A stretch of 64,000 nucleotides of DNA from Ostrinia nubilalis (GCF_963855985.1 NC_087097.1:6047001-6111000), one strand, 5' to 3'. Counted from the stretch's first letter, positions 1 through 12,736 are shown. Numbers and translations are program-made. The notes: a model not told the origin generated them from the sequence alone.

Positions 1-309
1 GATGTACTTACAAGATCTTACAAAAATACAGTTTCGATCACCGTGAACCCTGTCAAACACGACGAATTAATTACTCAAATTACTTGAAAACTCAAATAGG
101 AATCAAATATGAAAGCCAGGAAGTGCTCCCGCCAAGTCGAGCAAAAGATTAAAAACAAATCCATTTTAATTTGAGTGTTGTTTAGTAGAAACTGTTTGAA
201 ATTTTCTTAGAACCTTATACAGATTCGGCGAAAAATTGCATGACATAGAATATTTTTTTCAATTGTCACAAATTTTTGGTCTCTTTGGACGTCTAATAGC
301 TGACTATTA

Positions 310-596
310 GACATTTTTGTTCTGATACTGTTTCTTTACTTTATCTGAATAAAGTAAAGGATAACGTTAAATTAATATCAACTGCTCCTTTGAATTAACT
401 TATCTTTCTATTGAAAAGTGTTTTCTTGTAAATATCTGGTCGATGAAAATATTATAGGTACGAGTATGTCAGAGAAATATCGTCAAAAAGTGTGAGAGCC
501 AAACGGTGACGTATCACAAAATCGTATACATTTTATATTAAATGACTATAACATTGTAAACAAGTAGAAAAGAAACAGTATCAGGACAAAAATGTC
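310..596. repeat. Inverted-repeat element, 28-bp arms
   Basis: GACATTTTTGTTCTGATACT... at 310-337 is repeated as reverse complement at 569-596 with a single mismatch. The 231-base interior is AT-rich with no coding. Confidence 0.55.
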
Positions 597-749
597 GCTC
601 TCTTGTTTAATGAACTGTGTTTGAATGAAGGTTGACGTTTTCCAAGATGTTGAATTTGGAATAATGACATGACTTCACTGCTGATGTTTTTGTCTACTCC
701 CATAAGGAATGTCACCAAGCCCTTCGACAGCCCGTCCAGTGGGCTGACT

Positions 750-1205
750 GTGAGTTTACATCAAACGCGCTCACTAGCATAGAAAAAACAAATAGTGAGC
801 GCGTTTAAAAAATGTATGAAAATTTTAGTTTTTGAACGTTTCCCGCTAGGGGCGCTGTACAATCCGTCATATATTTAATGTCATTTTTTTGCACACTAGG
901 CCCTCTGGTGTCGACGACTTTATTTCAAAAGAATCATGTCAACGACTTGTACTTTCTATGACTTTAACAACACGTCAAAAGTACAGTACCGTTTAAAAAA
1001 TTTATGAAAATTTTAGTTTTTGAACGTTTCCCGCTAGGGGCGCTGTACAATCCGTCATACATTTAATGTCATTTTTTGACGCGCTTACTAGTGAGCGCGT
1101 TTGATGTAAACTCACACTAGGCCCTCTGGTGTCGACGACTTTATTTCAAAAGAATCATGTCAACGACTTGAACTTTCTATGACTTTAACAACACGTCAAA
1201 AGTCC
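750..1205. mobile_element. TIR MITE with internal tandem duplication including host flank
   Basis: Ends GTGAGTTTACATCAAACGCG (750) and the complement finishing TTTGATGTAAACTCAC (1115). The interior stretch with CCCGCTAGGGGCGCTGTACA occurs twice (802-888, 991-1077, offset 189). The stretch ACTAGGCCCTCTGGTGTCG also occurs twice (895-982 inside, 1116-1203 outside, offset 221). Copy 47167-47335 is a single-unit relative. Confidence 0.6.
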
Positions 1206-2044
1206 ACGACTCATGTCGGCGGGTCGGCAGGTTTAGTGTGTAGATTGCATTATAAACTTCTAGATGTTACTACTTTGTAGTACTGTCTAATTGGTAAACA
1301 AGCCGTAGACATATTTTACGTCATGCCTAGACGGTCTTTAATTACGCCATAATAGAGCCTAATTTAGAGAGTAACCGCAGCTTAAGTCTGCCTATGAATT
1401 AATTTAAGTTTAAAACAAATTATGGACATCATAATAAGATTATCTTCGTGATTTTAACTGAATTAGCAATTAGGCTTCTATAAATTTATTTCACAATTTC
1501 AGGTAATGGAAGTCCTTCTAGAAATCTAGACGATATACGAGAAGTATTTCGGATTTTAAGGACTTCACAGCTTGATCCCATTTTTTTGTCATCCAGCCAC
1601 AATCAGCTCTTCAGCTATAACCTTTTTGAGGTCGTATCTTGAAATTGGTCTCTGGCATAATCTGCAACTCACACGTCAGAGCACACTATAGATGAATAGA
1701 TGAATACTCACAATCATGTCGACAATTAAATTTTCCCCGCTCTAGTTCTACGAGTAAGTCGACTCTCCTGATACGTCTCGCTCGCTAACAATTTATTATT
1801 GTGTTTATAAATATCGTTTGACATTTTTACACTGCGCTTCTAGTCCCAAACAAATAAGCAAAGCTTGTACTATGGGTACTAGACAACGGATATAAACATA
1901 CTTAAATACTTTTTTTTTGTAAATACATACATATTATACATAGAAAACACCCAATTATTATGAATTGAACAAGTCACGATGACGAACTTGTCATCTCCTG
2001 CATGTTGTATCGACGAGTAAGCGACATAAGGCGGATTTATATTG
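1206..2044. other. No gene seen
   Basis: AT-rich sequence without recognisable coding or repeat structure. Confidence 0.5.
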
Positions 2045-2232
2045 GTTCGTTCGTTCGTTCGTTCGTTTCAGCCAAATGACGTCCACTGCTGGACAAAGGC
2101 CTCCTCCAAGGTTTTCCACAATGCACGGTCCTGTGCTGCCCGCATCCAGGCTCTTCCCGCGACCTTTACGAGATCGTCGGTCCACCTAGTAGGAGGCCTG
2201 CCCACGCTACGTCTTCCAGCCCGTGGTCGCCA
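2045..2232 (-). repeat. Non-LTR retrotransposon 3' end with (CGAA)n tail
   Basis: Contains the complement of the conserved 3' end (TCCACTGCTGGACAAAGGCC and GTCGGTCCACCTAGTAGGAG). The TTCG tetranucleotide run at 2045-2068 is the element's own tail, read in reverse, not an independent microsatellite. The 5' side is truncated. Confidence 0.75.
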
Positions 2233-3726
2233 TGGTCGTCGTGGTGGACGTTATATTGGTTAATCTCTAGTTTTCAGTCTTATGGCAACGTTTTAAAACT
2301 AGAGTGTAGGGTCTCGTGATGGCTTCTGACGTATGAACTTATCGCATGGGTACTAAATGTATGAAACGGATTTTGTTCTGAGGCTTTATTTACCACATAA
2401 CACGTTAGTCAAATGTAAATCCTCAGGCTTTACTTTTCTTTGCTTAATAAGTCCGCATGTCAAGTCATCGCGGTGGATCACACTATTCACGTCGACAGTT
2501 TACTTTCCCCGCTCTAGTTCTAAGCTTCGACTCCCCTGATACATCTCGCTTCTGAACTGAGCTGAATGCGATGGCATTCATTATCAATGCGGCGCCTCTT
2601 GGCACGTCATGGCACGCTTTCCGTAGTATAACCGTGCTCATGAAGTCGCTTCAGAATGAAGCGACTTCATCCGAGGCAGAGAAGGTCCTCGTGCATCAAT
2701 ACACGTTGAAACGATTGTGCGTTACATGAACTTTATTTATAAAGAGTGTCTGAATACCAGAGCCAACTAGTGAACTTTCTTTTCATCTCTGGCATGTTAT
2801 ACCAATAACGCTATTAAGAAACGTAAAGCACCTAAAGCTTCTATAGTACGTAGTCCTAGTAATTATTACGAGTAGTTACTCGATATGTATGTAAATAAGT
2901 TCGCAGTACTTACCTAATAAATAACAAAAATGAAAAGCTGTACCTACCTCCTAGAAGAACTTTTCCATTGGTAACTAACGACTCTTCTCAAGGTCTCTTT
3001 TGTAACCTAAGAATACAAAATTCAAATTATTCTATTCGTTATTTATTAAAAGGTATCTACTGAAAATCTATATCTTGGCAGTTAAACTGTCAAGATGGGA
3101 CTGAGTGGGTGCAATGACCTTTTTGGCAACTTTACCGTTTCATTTTTTTTTTATTATTTATGCATATATTTTGGTTGCCAAATAAAATTACTTTCTTTCT
3201 TCTTCCTTTCATTATTATTAACATCTTCCTTCGATTCGATGAAATCACTCAAACGTTCTCTACTCAAATCCAAATAGATTTATGTCACTGTTAGTCTGAA
3301 GTAGTGACTTAGTTAGCACACTCAATTAGAACAGTGGGCTAATTCAAATGCATATGTCGAGAGTAGAAATCGTCTGTCAAATAATTTTCTAGTAATCAAT
3401 TTTGAACTGATTGTCAAGGTAATACAGTTGAAAATTTAATATCAAAGCCAGACTACGCCTAATGTCAGATCAGCCGATGGTAGATGCCAAATTTCCAATA
3501 TCGCGTACGAAGACGGAGAACTTTGTCAATATAGTGGTACATAAGGGTCATAATTAGTGGATGCCGACGATTTTCGCGCTGTCATCTCAACGACTGCCCA
3601 CCCTTGTCGTTAGAGCAGTCGACTGGATAGAAAGCATGGAAATAACATGGTGATTGATAAGCAAATAAACATATTTTATAAACACAGAATGTTTTTTGCT
3701 TAAATTTGAACATAAATTTCTTCTTT
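2233..3726. other. No gene seen
   Basis: AT-rich. Apart from the palindrome at 2641-2670, only short ORFs without known domains. Confidence 0.5.
2641..2670. repeat. Short perfect palindrome
   Basis: ATGAAGTCGCTTC and its complement GAAGCGACTTCAT around a 4-5 base loop. Confidence 0.5.
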
Positions 3727-3811
3727 TCAGCCAAATGACGTCCACTGCTGGACAAAGGCCTCCCCCAAGGTTTTCCACAATGAACGGTCCTGCGCTGCCC
3801 GCATCCAGGCT
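3727..3811 (-). repeat. Non-LTR retrotransposon 3' end, short
   Basis: About 85 bases of the same family as 2045-2232, stopping after GCCCGCATCCAGGCTC. Short ORFs over it are remains of the retrotransposon C-terminus, not a host gene. Confidence 0.7.
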
Positions 3812-4124
3812 CATAAATCATCAGAACATAAATTTACCATAATATAACTTATTACACTTATGTCTGGATTTGTAAGCAGAAATATGGATAGGTACCTACT
3901 GGATGGAGTGGATGACATAGTGGATGGAGTGTTTTGTAAAACTGCAAAAAAACTTTACCACTAGCTGCTACTAACTGTAACTTACACAAACTTCTGCCGT
4001 TCACCGCTAGGGGCGCTGTGCAATCTGCCATACATTTTGTACGCACTTGGTAAGGTTAAACTTATGGTAGAGCTACAGAACTTTCATATAATAAATTATC
4101 ATGCGCAAAAATTAGTCTGTTTGG

Positions 4125-4955
4125 GCCCGCCATACACGGACAGTTCGAGCAATTAGCCAGTGGTCAACATAAAGGCACGGACCGCTTTTGCAGCCAGTCA
4201 ACAGGGGTTACCTACGTGAGTGCGACAAACGTTACATCGAATTTTGTTTCTTCGAAAACCTTTCTGCGAAGTTACTATACTGCGACGCCTTGTTATATCA
4301 ATGCCTTGTTACTGCGATGTAACGTTACATCGAAAAACTTTACTGCGAACGATTTTACTGCGAAGCCTTCTTTATTTGACTTAGCAGATAGATAAAAAAA
4401 TGAAATTACATACATACATACATAGAATAAAGTGGGCGGTACAAAATTATAGATGAAATAAGATTATAAATACATTACATTTTATTTACTTATTACATAT
4501 ATTTAACAGTTACATCTTTGATTATATAACATAAGAATAGAAACATAAATATAAATAAATTATAAAATACGACTATAAAATCGTTCGCAGTAAAGTTTTT
4601 CGATGTAACGTAACATCGCAGTAACAAGGCATCGATATAACAAGGCGTCGCAGTATAGTAACTTCGCAGAAAGGTTTTCGAAGAAACAAAATTCGATGTA
4701 ACGTTTGTCGCACTCACGTAGGTAACCCGCTTGAATCTACCATTGATAGGTAACTGCTGGAGTAGTTGGTAGTAAAACTGCTCAACAGGTCACAATTTCA
4801 TTTTCATTCAAATCAGTAGCAACATTGATTTTGAGGAAGAGGAACCACTGCTACTTTGTAATATTTGCTCGAGCAGTCAGTATAAAATATACCTGGCAAC
4901 TGAAATTTCACCGTGCCGAAGTAGTCACAACTGCTCGAGCAGTACCGTGTATGTG
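4125..4955. mobile_element. TIR element carrying a nested long inverted repeat
   Basis: Outer ends CCATACACGGACAGTTCGAG (about 4130) and CTGCTCGAGCAGTACCGTGT (about 4931-4950) are imperfect inverted repeats. The 524-base inverted repeat at 4205-4728 appears inserted inside it. Confidence 0.4.
4205..4728. mobile_element. Foldback element with 153-bp arms and 218-bp loop
   Basis: Arms 4205-4357 and 4576-4728 are reverse complements with about two mismatches. The arms themselves are built from loosely periodic TTACTGCGA and TTACATCGAA words. The loop is AT-rich with a TACATACATACATA run. No coding; short ORFs through the arm are incidental. Confidence 0.8.
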
Positions 4956-5058
4956 TGTATGTAGAAATCAGTTGCAGCTAGAAGCTGTCGTAATTGTGTA
5001 AGAGTGCCTAAAATGATTTGTGTCTTAGTTTTACTGCTATAAATTTATACTACCCATA

Positions 5059-5269
5059 CCAATATTATAAATGCAAAAGGAATCTGTCTGTCTTGCTTTC
5101 AACCGATTTTGATGAAATTTGGCATAGAGATAGTTTAACTCCCGGGAAAGGACATAGATAGTTTTTATCCCGGTTTTTGAAACAGGGACGCGCACGGTAA
5201 TGTATTTCGGTGACAGACAAAATTCCACGCGGGCGAAGCCGCGGGCGAAGCCGCGGGCGGAAAGCTAGT
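5059..5269 (+). mobile_element. Helitron-like non-autonomous element
   Basis: Begins CAATATTATAAATGC and ends with a GC-rich hairpin (GGGCGAAGCCGCGGGCGAAG region, itself duplicated) followed by CTAGT, the Helitron-type CTRRT end. No terminal inverted repeats or target duplication, as expected. About 210 bases, no coding. Confidence 0.65.
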
Positions 5270-5773
5270 ATAAGTATTATAACCCATGCTTAGAAAGGCA
5301 CGATAAATGTTGGTCTGGGCTAATATCTCTTTTCGTCATTTTCAAAGGCTTTACAACAGTTTTTAACTGTATTATCACATTGTAACACCTATATTACTAT
5401 TATGGAAGCAATAAACGTATTGAGTATTGAGTATTTGATAAAATCTAACATTAAGATTGACCCCTTCCCTCGCACACCCACATCTCTCCACCTAGATTAA
5501 ATTATTGTCATTATTTACTGTGTTCATTTGATTTGGTGCATAATCTGAAAACCATTTAAAGATTTAACCATTTACAATTGTTTACAATGAAAATAATTAG
5601 CTCGAATTCGTATAGTTTTTTTTATTTGTCATTTTTGACAATTAGTGTAATGTTTTAAATAAGACCGAAAATGATACGATTTTCTTTATGGTTTTTGTAT
5701 TAGTTTGTTTTTAAAATTCACTTTATAGTAAATTACAGATAAATCCAGATTTAATCACAGTGTTATTTATTAA

Positions 5774-7297
5774 ACTAGCTGTGCCCGCGACTTCGTCCGC
5801 GTGGAATAATGACTTTGGGTAGGCACTTTTAATAATTTAGTCTAATTATTTTACAAATAGCTTTTGCCCGCGACTTCGTCCGTGGAGAAGTCGAAAACGT
5901 TCTCATACGATTATTTTTAAATGTTTTAACGTTATTATCTAAATGTTTAAATACTTTTAAAATATAAAAATCAGGTTAAATAAACATGAAAATATTTTTT
6001 TCTTATATTTTATGAATATGCAGCTCGGCCTTTGATCCGGTGAAAGTTACTCGGTGGTATTATTTTTTTACAACGAAATCGAAAACTACACCTACCGCAG
6101 TATTATTGGTAAACTTTTTTTTTATATTTTCCTACGGGTGCTAGAATCACCAAGCTTCCAGCATGCCACTGGCCGTGGGAGAAGGAGCTTTTCCTCAAGA
6201 CTACTCCCACTACCTCAAGGGCCTCCGCCAAAACTCTCGCGCGAAAATGAGTTTATGTATACAGCGCAAGCAGGTGCCCGCGGCATGACTTTCATGCATT
6301 ACTATGCATTGTTGGGCGAGCGCACGCAGCGGGCACCCACTCCGAGGTTAAGTGGAGGCCCCTAGAGTATGGTAGTCGTTAACATGGCGTCATGATTGTA
6401 AAAAAATGCACTAATGAGTAATTAATATCAACTTTGAAGCAAATCACCACTAAAATAACTTTCTACCCCTTTTTAACATAGTTAGGGGGTGCATTTCACT
6501 AAAATACGAAACACGTCTTCCATTAATTCTGTTATAGAATGCTTATGCAAAATTTTAAGTAGATTGGACGAAGGAATCTCGTTATTTCATACAAACTTTG
6601 CCCCTCCTTTTTACCTCCTTAGGGGTAGAATTTTGGAAAATCCTTTCTTATCAGATGCTTACGTCATACAAAGAACACACCGTCCAAGTTTCAGGTCTTT
6701 ACGATCAGCGGTAGGCTGTGCATTGATCCATCAGTAGCGCGCGTAGTACCAACTTGATCATTATTTTGCTGCGATGTGATTTTAAAACTGGGATATCTCC
6801 TAAGATATTTATTGAAATCGAATGGTGTAAAGGGCAAGAATGTTTAAAATTAAATACTTGTGGTGAATAATTTATTTATTTGGATAAGGATTAATATCAT
6901 GTTTATAAAAACACCTTCGCAAATAATGCATTATTTTAAAACAGATTTTTTTTGCATAAAAATGGTTACTATGAGCCAACCTTAAAAGATAGACATATGC
7001 TACCGCGGACTTTTTTAAAGAGCTTTTAAAGGGGAACAATCCTGTCATACATGATTTTTGCGAAACTTTAACCGTTTACGCAGCATCAGCTCTCAAAAGG
7101 TAAAAATTCATTGATTTGAAATATTCTTGATTGGTGCTCCGCTCCTATTGGTCTTAGCGTGATGATAAATAGCCTAAAGCCTTCAGGAACTAACGGGCTA
7201 TCCAACACAAAAATAATTTTTCAAATCGGTCCAGTAGTTCCTGAGATTAGCGCGTTTAACCAAACAAACAAACTCTTCAGCTTTATAATATTAGTAT
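5774..7297 (-). mobile_element. Possible longer reverse Helitron-like element or nested pair
   Basis: ACTAG at 5774-5778 followed by CCCGCGACTTCGTCCGCG is the complement of a Helitron-type 3' end. A second such end lies at 5857-5890. The complement of a 5' end (TATAATATTAGTATA) occurs at about 7282-7296. In between are ordinary Helitron-like interior motifs and a GC-rich stretch (6140-6365) of unknown origin. Whether one 1.5-kb element or two nested ones is unclear. Confidence 0.35.
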
Positions 7298-7704
7298 ATT
7301 ATAAATGTCTTCATTAAAGTAAATATATTATGTAATTTGAACAGAGGGACTTATATTAGGCTGTCTTTACATAACTTAATTATTATTTTATAGCTCTAAT
7401 GTAAACTTTCATCAATCATTCCTCCCTCCAATCCAATGACATATAAAAACATCTTAAAGATGACCTAAACTCTATGCCTAAACTGAACTGTCCCACCAAA
7501 CTCATTGATAAGGGGGCGCTACCGTCGTTCAACTATATAGTTTCCAACATGGCAAAAAATCGGAACCAGCGATCCGGTATTGACGGTGGCGCCCCGCTGC
7601 CAATGTCAAGGTTTTATTTCTATCATATTTTTTTTACCACCAAAACTGTCAGATGCTATTTTTCAAATAGCCCTATCCTACTATTTGATACAAAATCTAA
7701 CGAA

Positions 7705-7935
7705 ATGAATACTTTACATTTCTTGTGGGCTGCCCACAGGGAAGAATTGCGGAGAAGGCGGAAAATGCGAGAATTAGCCAGAATAAATGAAGAAAATTTT
7801 GAAGACATGCCAGAGCTTCTGTTCAGGCAACGTTACAGGCTTAACAAAGGCCAATTTCAGGAGCTTTGTCATATATTGAAACAGGAAACCTCTTTGCGGG
7901 GAAATACAATAATTTCTCTGGAATCCAAGGTTTAA
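7705..7935 (+). pseudogene. PIF/Harbinger (HARBI1-like) transposase N-terminal fragment
   Basis: An open stretch of 76 residues contains ELLFRQRYRLNKGQFQELC followed by LRGNTIISLESK. This matches the pattern at the N-terminus of PIF/Harbinger transposases and HARBI1 (RxRYRLsKeqFqeLchiL...LRG...LE.KV). Full-length proteins are around 350-400 residues with a DDE nuclease domain; here a TAA follows directly after SKV, and no DDE motif is visible before two Helitron-like insertions at 7946-8410. The same frame is open from 7474, but that upstream part does not look like transposase. An intron at AAG|GTTTAA is possible but weak. Best read as a dead fragment. Confidence 0.6.
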
Positions 7936-8212
7936 TATCTTACATAATATTATTTAAATGCGAAAGTGTGTGTGAATGTATGTTTATGCGAGTATAAAGA
8001 TAAAGATACATTTATTTGTTCAAACATGTGTAGGTACCTACATAAGGTGTTAAGTCAGCATTTAAAATGGTATCAACATGTCTTACCTTTGCGGTGTACA
8101 AATTAAAATTAAATTAAAAGAGTATTATGAATGTTACTCTTTCACGCAAAAACTACTGAAGGGATTTTGTTGAAACTTTATAGTATTATTGTATAAACGT
8201 CATAATAACATC

Positions 8213-8410
8213 CTACTAATATTATAAATGCGAAAGTTTGGATGTCTGGATGTCCGTATGGATGTTTGAGTTTGTTACTCTTTCACGCAAAAACTACTGA
8301 ACGGATTTTAATGAAACCATACAGTATTATTTTTTATAACACAGAATAACATTATAGGCTATAGGGGTAAAACAGGATCCACGCATACAAAGTCGCGGGC
8401 GGCCGCTAGT
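8213..8410 (+). mobile_element. Helitron-like non-autonomous element, diverged 3' end
   Basis: TACTAATATTATAAATGCGA start and AAGTCGCGGGCGGCCGCTAGT-type end. A broken relative (7946-8195) sits directly upstream, sharing CTCTTTCACGCAAAAACTAC, with an unrelated stretch inserted at about 7990-8130. Confidence 0.55.
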
Positions 8411-9075
8411 GCCCAATATATTGTTTGGATAAATTATCTATCAAATTATTATCTTCTTAGTTTCTTCTCCCTTTTCTTTATTTTAAGAAATGCTGTCAAA
8501 ATATCTGATTACTTAACTAAAACTTGTAATATTGTTTAAGATGAGCTGCCTGCAGGATCTGTTGCAACAGCCACTTTTCTGGAGCATTTTAACAATTTAT
8601 TTGATTTACTTAATGCGCATGCATTCACCAGACTGGCAAGAAGGGAAGCAATCAGTGTGTATAATATTAATTAAAAGATTTTGTTTAATAGAGAACAGAA
8701 GGTTCTCCACTGAATCTGCCTAGTAAAGGCTGCCAAAAAAAAAAAAAATATTAAAAAATTCATACCTCCTTGTTTTATTGAAGCAGCTCTATAATGTACA
8801 TTTGTTTAGTTTTGAGCAAGTTAGAGCAGTTAAGCCATAAAATTTGTTTCTTCATAACTTCTTGCTTTAAATTAAATGAATGAATGAATAAATAAAACTT
8901 GAATAATTGTGAAAGAACTGCGCTGCCCAGACAGTAGATTTATTAAATTAGTTATAGCTTTCGATGTTTAGGTTTCACAAATTGAATACCTTACTATGAA
9001 GTTTTCACAGTTATATCCTAAATCCTCTCAAAATTTGGTTGTGTTGGATGAGTTTTTTGAAAAGATCACTCTGTC

Positions 9076-9365
9076 CAGGGATATCCGTAACCGAAACTTT
9101 CGGTTATCCGAAACCGTAACCGATTTAAAAGTTTCGGATGTAGGCAGTTTTAATTGTTTTTGTATAGCATTATATGTAAAGGCAAAACAGTCTGATTTAC
9201 CTTTATAATGCCATCTAGTATAAATTTATATTATTTATTCGATGTAAAGTGTGCGGCCATGAATGAACCGAAAAAAATATCCGTAACCGAAACCGGTATA
9301 ATATTATTCCTATATCCGTAACCGTATCCATAACCGAAACTACATAATATCCATAACAGCCCTAA
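9076..9365. mobile_element. Second copy of the GGTTACGG hAT-like MITE
   Basis: Reverse orientation relative to 24015-24474. It starts CAGGGATATCCGTAACCG and ends ATCCATAACAGCCCT, with shared interior (ATTATATGTAAAGGCA, CGATGTAAAGTGTGCGG). Shorter, and no clear target duplication. Confidence 0.55.
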
Positions 9366-12300
9366 GTAACTCAGTCCACACGCACATGGCTCAAGGGTAT
9401 AGGTATTTACAGCTTAATTACTATCCATTCGCTTTAAGTTTGCCGCTGGCGATATGACGTCACTCGAAGGGAAACGTCTATAACTATAACAAACTATATT
9501 TAGAATGTTTTTTATTTATTAATATTGATAAGAATTGTGTATTTGCATAAAATAAGACACATTAATTGCGTTTAATCACTAACCGATTGCCTTGAATCGC
9601 GGTTGGGGGAGGGGACGCGCGTTTAGTTATGGAGTAGTGTCGATGGGAATGAAGATGTATTGTATGGTCCTTATAAATAACCCATTACCCAGGACACTAC
9701 TGGCTTGGTAGTGTAGAAGGGAAAAAATATTCCCCACGACACTACTGGTAGTGTGGTTTGTTGGTGCGGTCGGTCAGAAGGGCGGCAAACTTAGCGCGAA
9801 CGGGTAGTATGTGAGCCATTCCACACGTGTACATAGGTACGAGTAGTACCTATGGCATGCTATGCTAATAATAATTATTATTGTCTTTGCAACACGTCTA
9901 GCATAAATATGTAGGGTAGGTATACCTACTAGGTAAAAATAGGTGATTTATTGTAGGGCTTTTGTTCACACGGAAAAAATGACAAAGTTTTTAGTTACTT
10001 ATCAAATAGGTAGTAGTAACATATATGTAGAAAACAGGAACTTAGATGCCAACGAAAGAAAATAGGCTATCAAATGTTGTTTTGGGGACTTACCTTTATA
10101 AAAATATCACATTTAAAAATTCATACCATTTGTTGTTATTTAAAAAACAATGTCAATTTTGACGATTAACTGAAAGTCTATTATCTATGAATATAGTAGC
10201 GATATATGGTATCCAGCGGCAATGGCAGTGCAAAATTTTGACAATGACTGTAGTTATCATACTTCGAGTTTGTCCATGGAGACGGCAAAAGTCCTTTAGT
10301 TGGCCATAAAGTAAACTTAACGAAAAATGTTACTTAATTGATACCGAGGCGCAACCTGGAAGCATTGCTAAGTGTGCTCCTCGTTACTGGTTCATCGTTC
10401 GTCATCGTCATTGTTCGTAAAAACCGGGTCGCGGCAGGCAAATAATAAAATTAGTCTTATGTCTTCTCCCTTATTAACTTCGATGGATAAATAGCTAAAC
10501 CTCCTTGCGCGTAACTGACGTTTGTTGGAAAACCGATTTTTTCAGGCCATCGGATTTTAATTTCAAAAGTCATTGACCAATCCCAGTTCATATAATAACT
10601 ATTATGACGTTTTCTATTGGCCAAAAGATTTAAAGCTCTAAAAATCCGCGTGCAACCATATCCTGCTTAAATATTGTGCACTTTATTGAGCACAGATTAA
10701 ACAAGCTAAATGACAAATAGAATAGATTGAAATGACAGATTGCACTTGAATTACCCTACAGGGTTGATAAGGATAGCGTGGGTAGTGATAATAAAGCACC
10801 GTTAATAACACAGCTAAGCCAGCTTTGCATATAGTGTGTAACGCCGAGCATACTCTGGCTGTAACGAAGTTCTATTAAGTTTAAAAGCTGTGTAACTTTT
10901 TTTTAACTTAATGATATGGTTATAAGTAAAATAAAACAAAAACGTACTAACCAAACCTTTTGTAGAGTCGTTTTAGTACTCAAAGTAATTATTAGGCTAG
11001 GCAAAAGGCAAGATCCTGTTGTAGAGAGTAGATAATCGAGAAACAAACCAATTTTCACGATGACAAAGAAAGAAAAAGTTCGATTTAAATACAGGCAAAA
11101 AAATCCCCAGGGCAACCAATACGAAATGGATCGAACTCGGATCTCAAATAAGGATAAGCATCTCCACATTTTTATACAAATAATGTAGAATTCGGTAACG
11201 AATTTAAGAATCCTAATAACGTCTATCTCATCTAAAGCTTAGAATGATGTTTAATAATAGCCACGAAAATAAAAATCAATGACAACACCTGAAATGATTA
11301 CGTTAGTTCATAGAAAAGTCAATATCGTTTGGTGGTGACGCAGAGGCCGAGTTTCTACACTACACGTGTCATTATTTATGACTCCCTATAGTCCAAGAGC
11401 TAGCCTATACTAATTTACTAGGGACGTAACAACAGAAACAAGGCTGGCTTTTTCACTCTACAGTTAAGGATACGACATTTTCAATTCTATTAAAACTATT
11501 TGTTGTAAGTTTCAACTCCAAATTCGAGCAAGCAGTTCGAAAACCTAAACTTTTTTCATTAGTGCTGTTCGATAAACTTCCCAAATCTACTTCCCAAGTT
11601 CATTATGCTCTCAAAAATGTTATTGTTAGTAATGCAATGGCAATGCATTTTCTTTGCTATAGCTATTTAATATTGTATGATTAATTTATATTATTTAGGG
11701 CCCCGTTTACCCTGACGAATTAGTTGAAAATCAAGACTATAATGCTGTCTCCCTGCCTATAATATGCACAGGACAGTCGAGCTATTTAAAATGCAAATCC
11801 AGCTGTAGTCGGGAACTAAATCTACGCGTGCTTTGCTTATCGTCGTGGGGCGAAAGAAATGGCTTTCACCATTCCTTTGCCGTGATTTATTTATGCTGTA
11901 TTTATGTTCACTTGTTAACGGCTATGTAACTTAACAAGAATACATTACAAGAGGGTGGTTTCTTATTACATAATGATAGTTCTTCGGTAATTAAAGAACG
12001 CTTCGCATCCGCATCGAGTAAAAAAATGTCTTGTGGGTGGTTGAATCGAATCGTCGAATTTAGTGTAGTTTGAATCGTGTTTCGTGTCTTCGATTTAGCT
12101 TTCATATAGTATTGTATTGGTAAATTATGCCTTATCTTCGTATAAGTAGAGAAAAATTAACTTTTCAATCTATTCAGTAGTTTTGTCTGATATTTTCCTA
12201 AACTCTTCAAGGTTAGTAAGTTTTTCAGTTTAAATTTCCCCCGGGACAATCTTGACCTTCACTGGTTGGGTTTATAATGGCGGTCAAGTTGTAGATCCTC

Positions 12301-12618
12301 GCTACATAGGAGTTGCAGCGGTAGGAACGAGAGATGGGAATAGTCCCGTGAAAAACTCACAAACCTAAATGAAATGAAAAACAATATTTGAAAAGTTTTG
12401 AAGCTCGTACGCCTTGCCTACTGTTAAATTTCAATATTATTTCGTTGGCGTTCGGCGTCGGCAATATCAGTCATGTGGCGCTGATATTTCATACGAATGA
12501 ATTCAGGTTCCCACGAAAGTTGCATGTTTCATCTCTGGATTTCCTTTTGCTTTAAGCTATGTGTGAAACCTCATTTCTTTCATAGAAATAAAATCCGCTT
12601 GAGCGGTTTTGAATCTAA
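9366..12618. other. No gene seen
   Basis: About 3.2 kb. A threefold GACACTACTGG motif occurs at 9690-9760, and a partial ACAATGACTGTAG end at 10245. The 88-codon minus-strand ORF at 10903-11169 is hydrophobic, AT-driven and without a recognised domain. Confidence 0.5.
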
Positions 12619-12736
12619 GGCTGAGTTGCACCACCTAACTTTAACGGTAACTATGACGATAACCAGCGCTTTTTGTATGGAGTTTGACAGATTTTTGACG
12701 TTTGTCAAAGTTAAAGTAAGATGGTGCTACTCAGCC
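12619..12736. mobile_element. MITE, GGCTGAGTTGCACC family
   Basis: Inverted ends (GGCTGAGTTGCACCACCTAA / complement of CAGCCGAGTAGCACCAT) around a core with TTTTTGTATGGAGTTTGACA. Seven copies or fragments of the family occur in the window. Confidence 0.7.

Noticed and set aside
8532..8723. Downstream exon of the Harbinger-like transposase
   Set aside because: The translation has no DDE motif and no resemblance to the transposase that I can recognise.
10903..11169. 88-codon hydrophobic ORF on the minus strand
   Set aside because: No recognised domain, AT-driven composition, no splice or promoter context.
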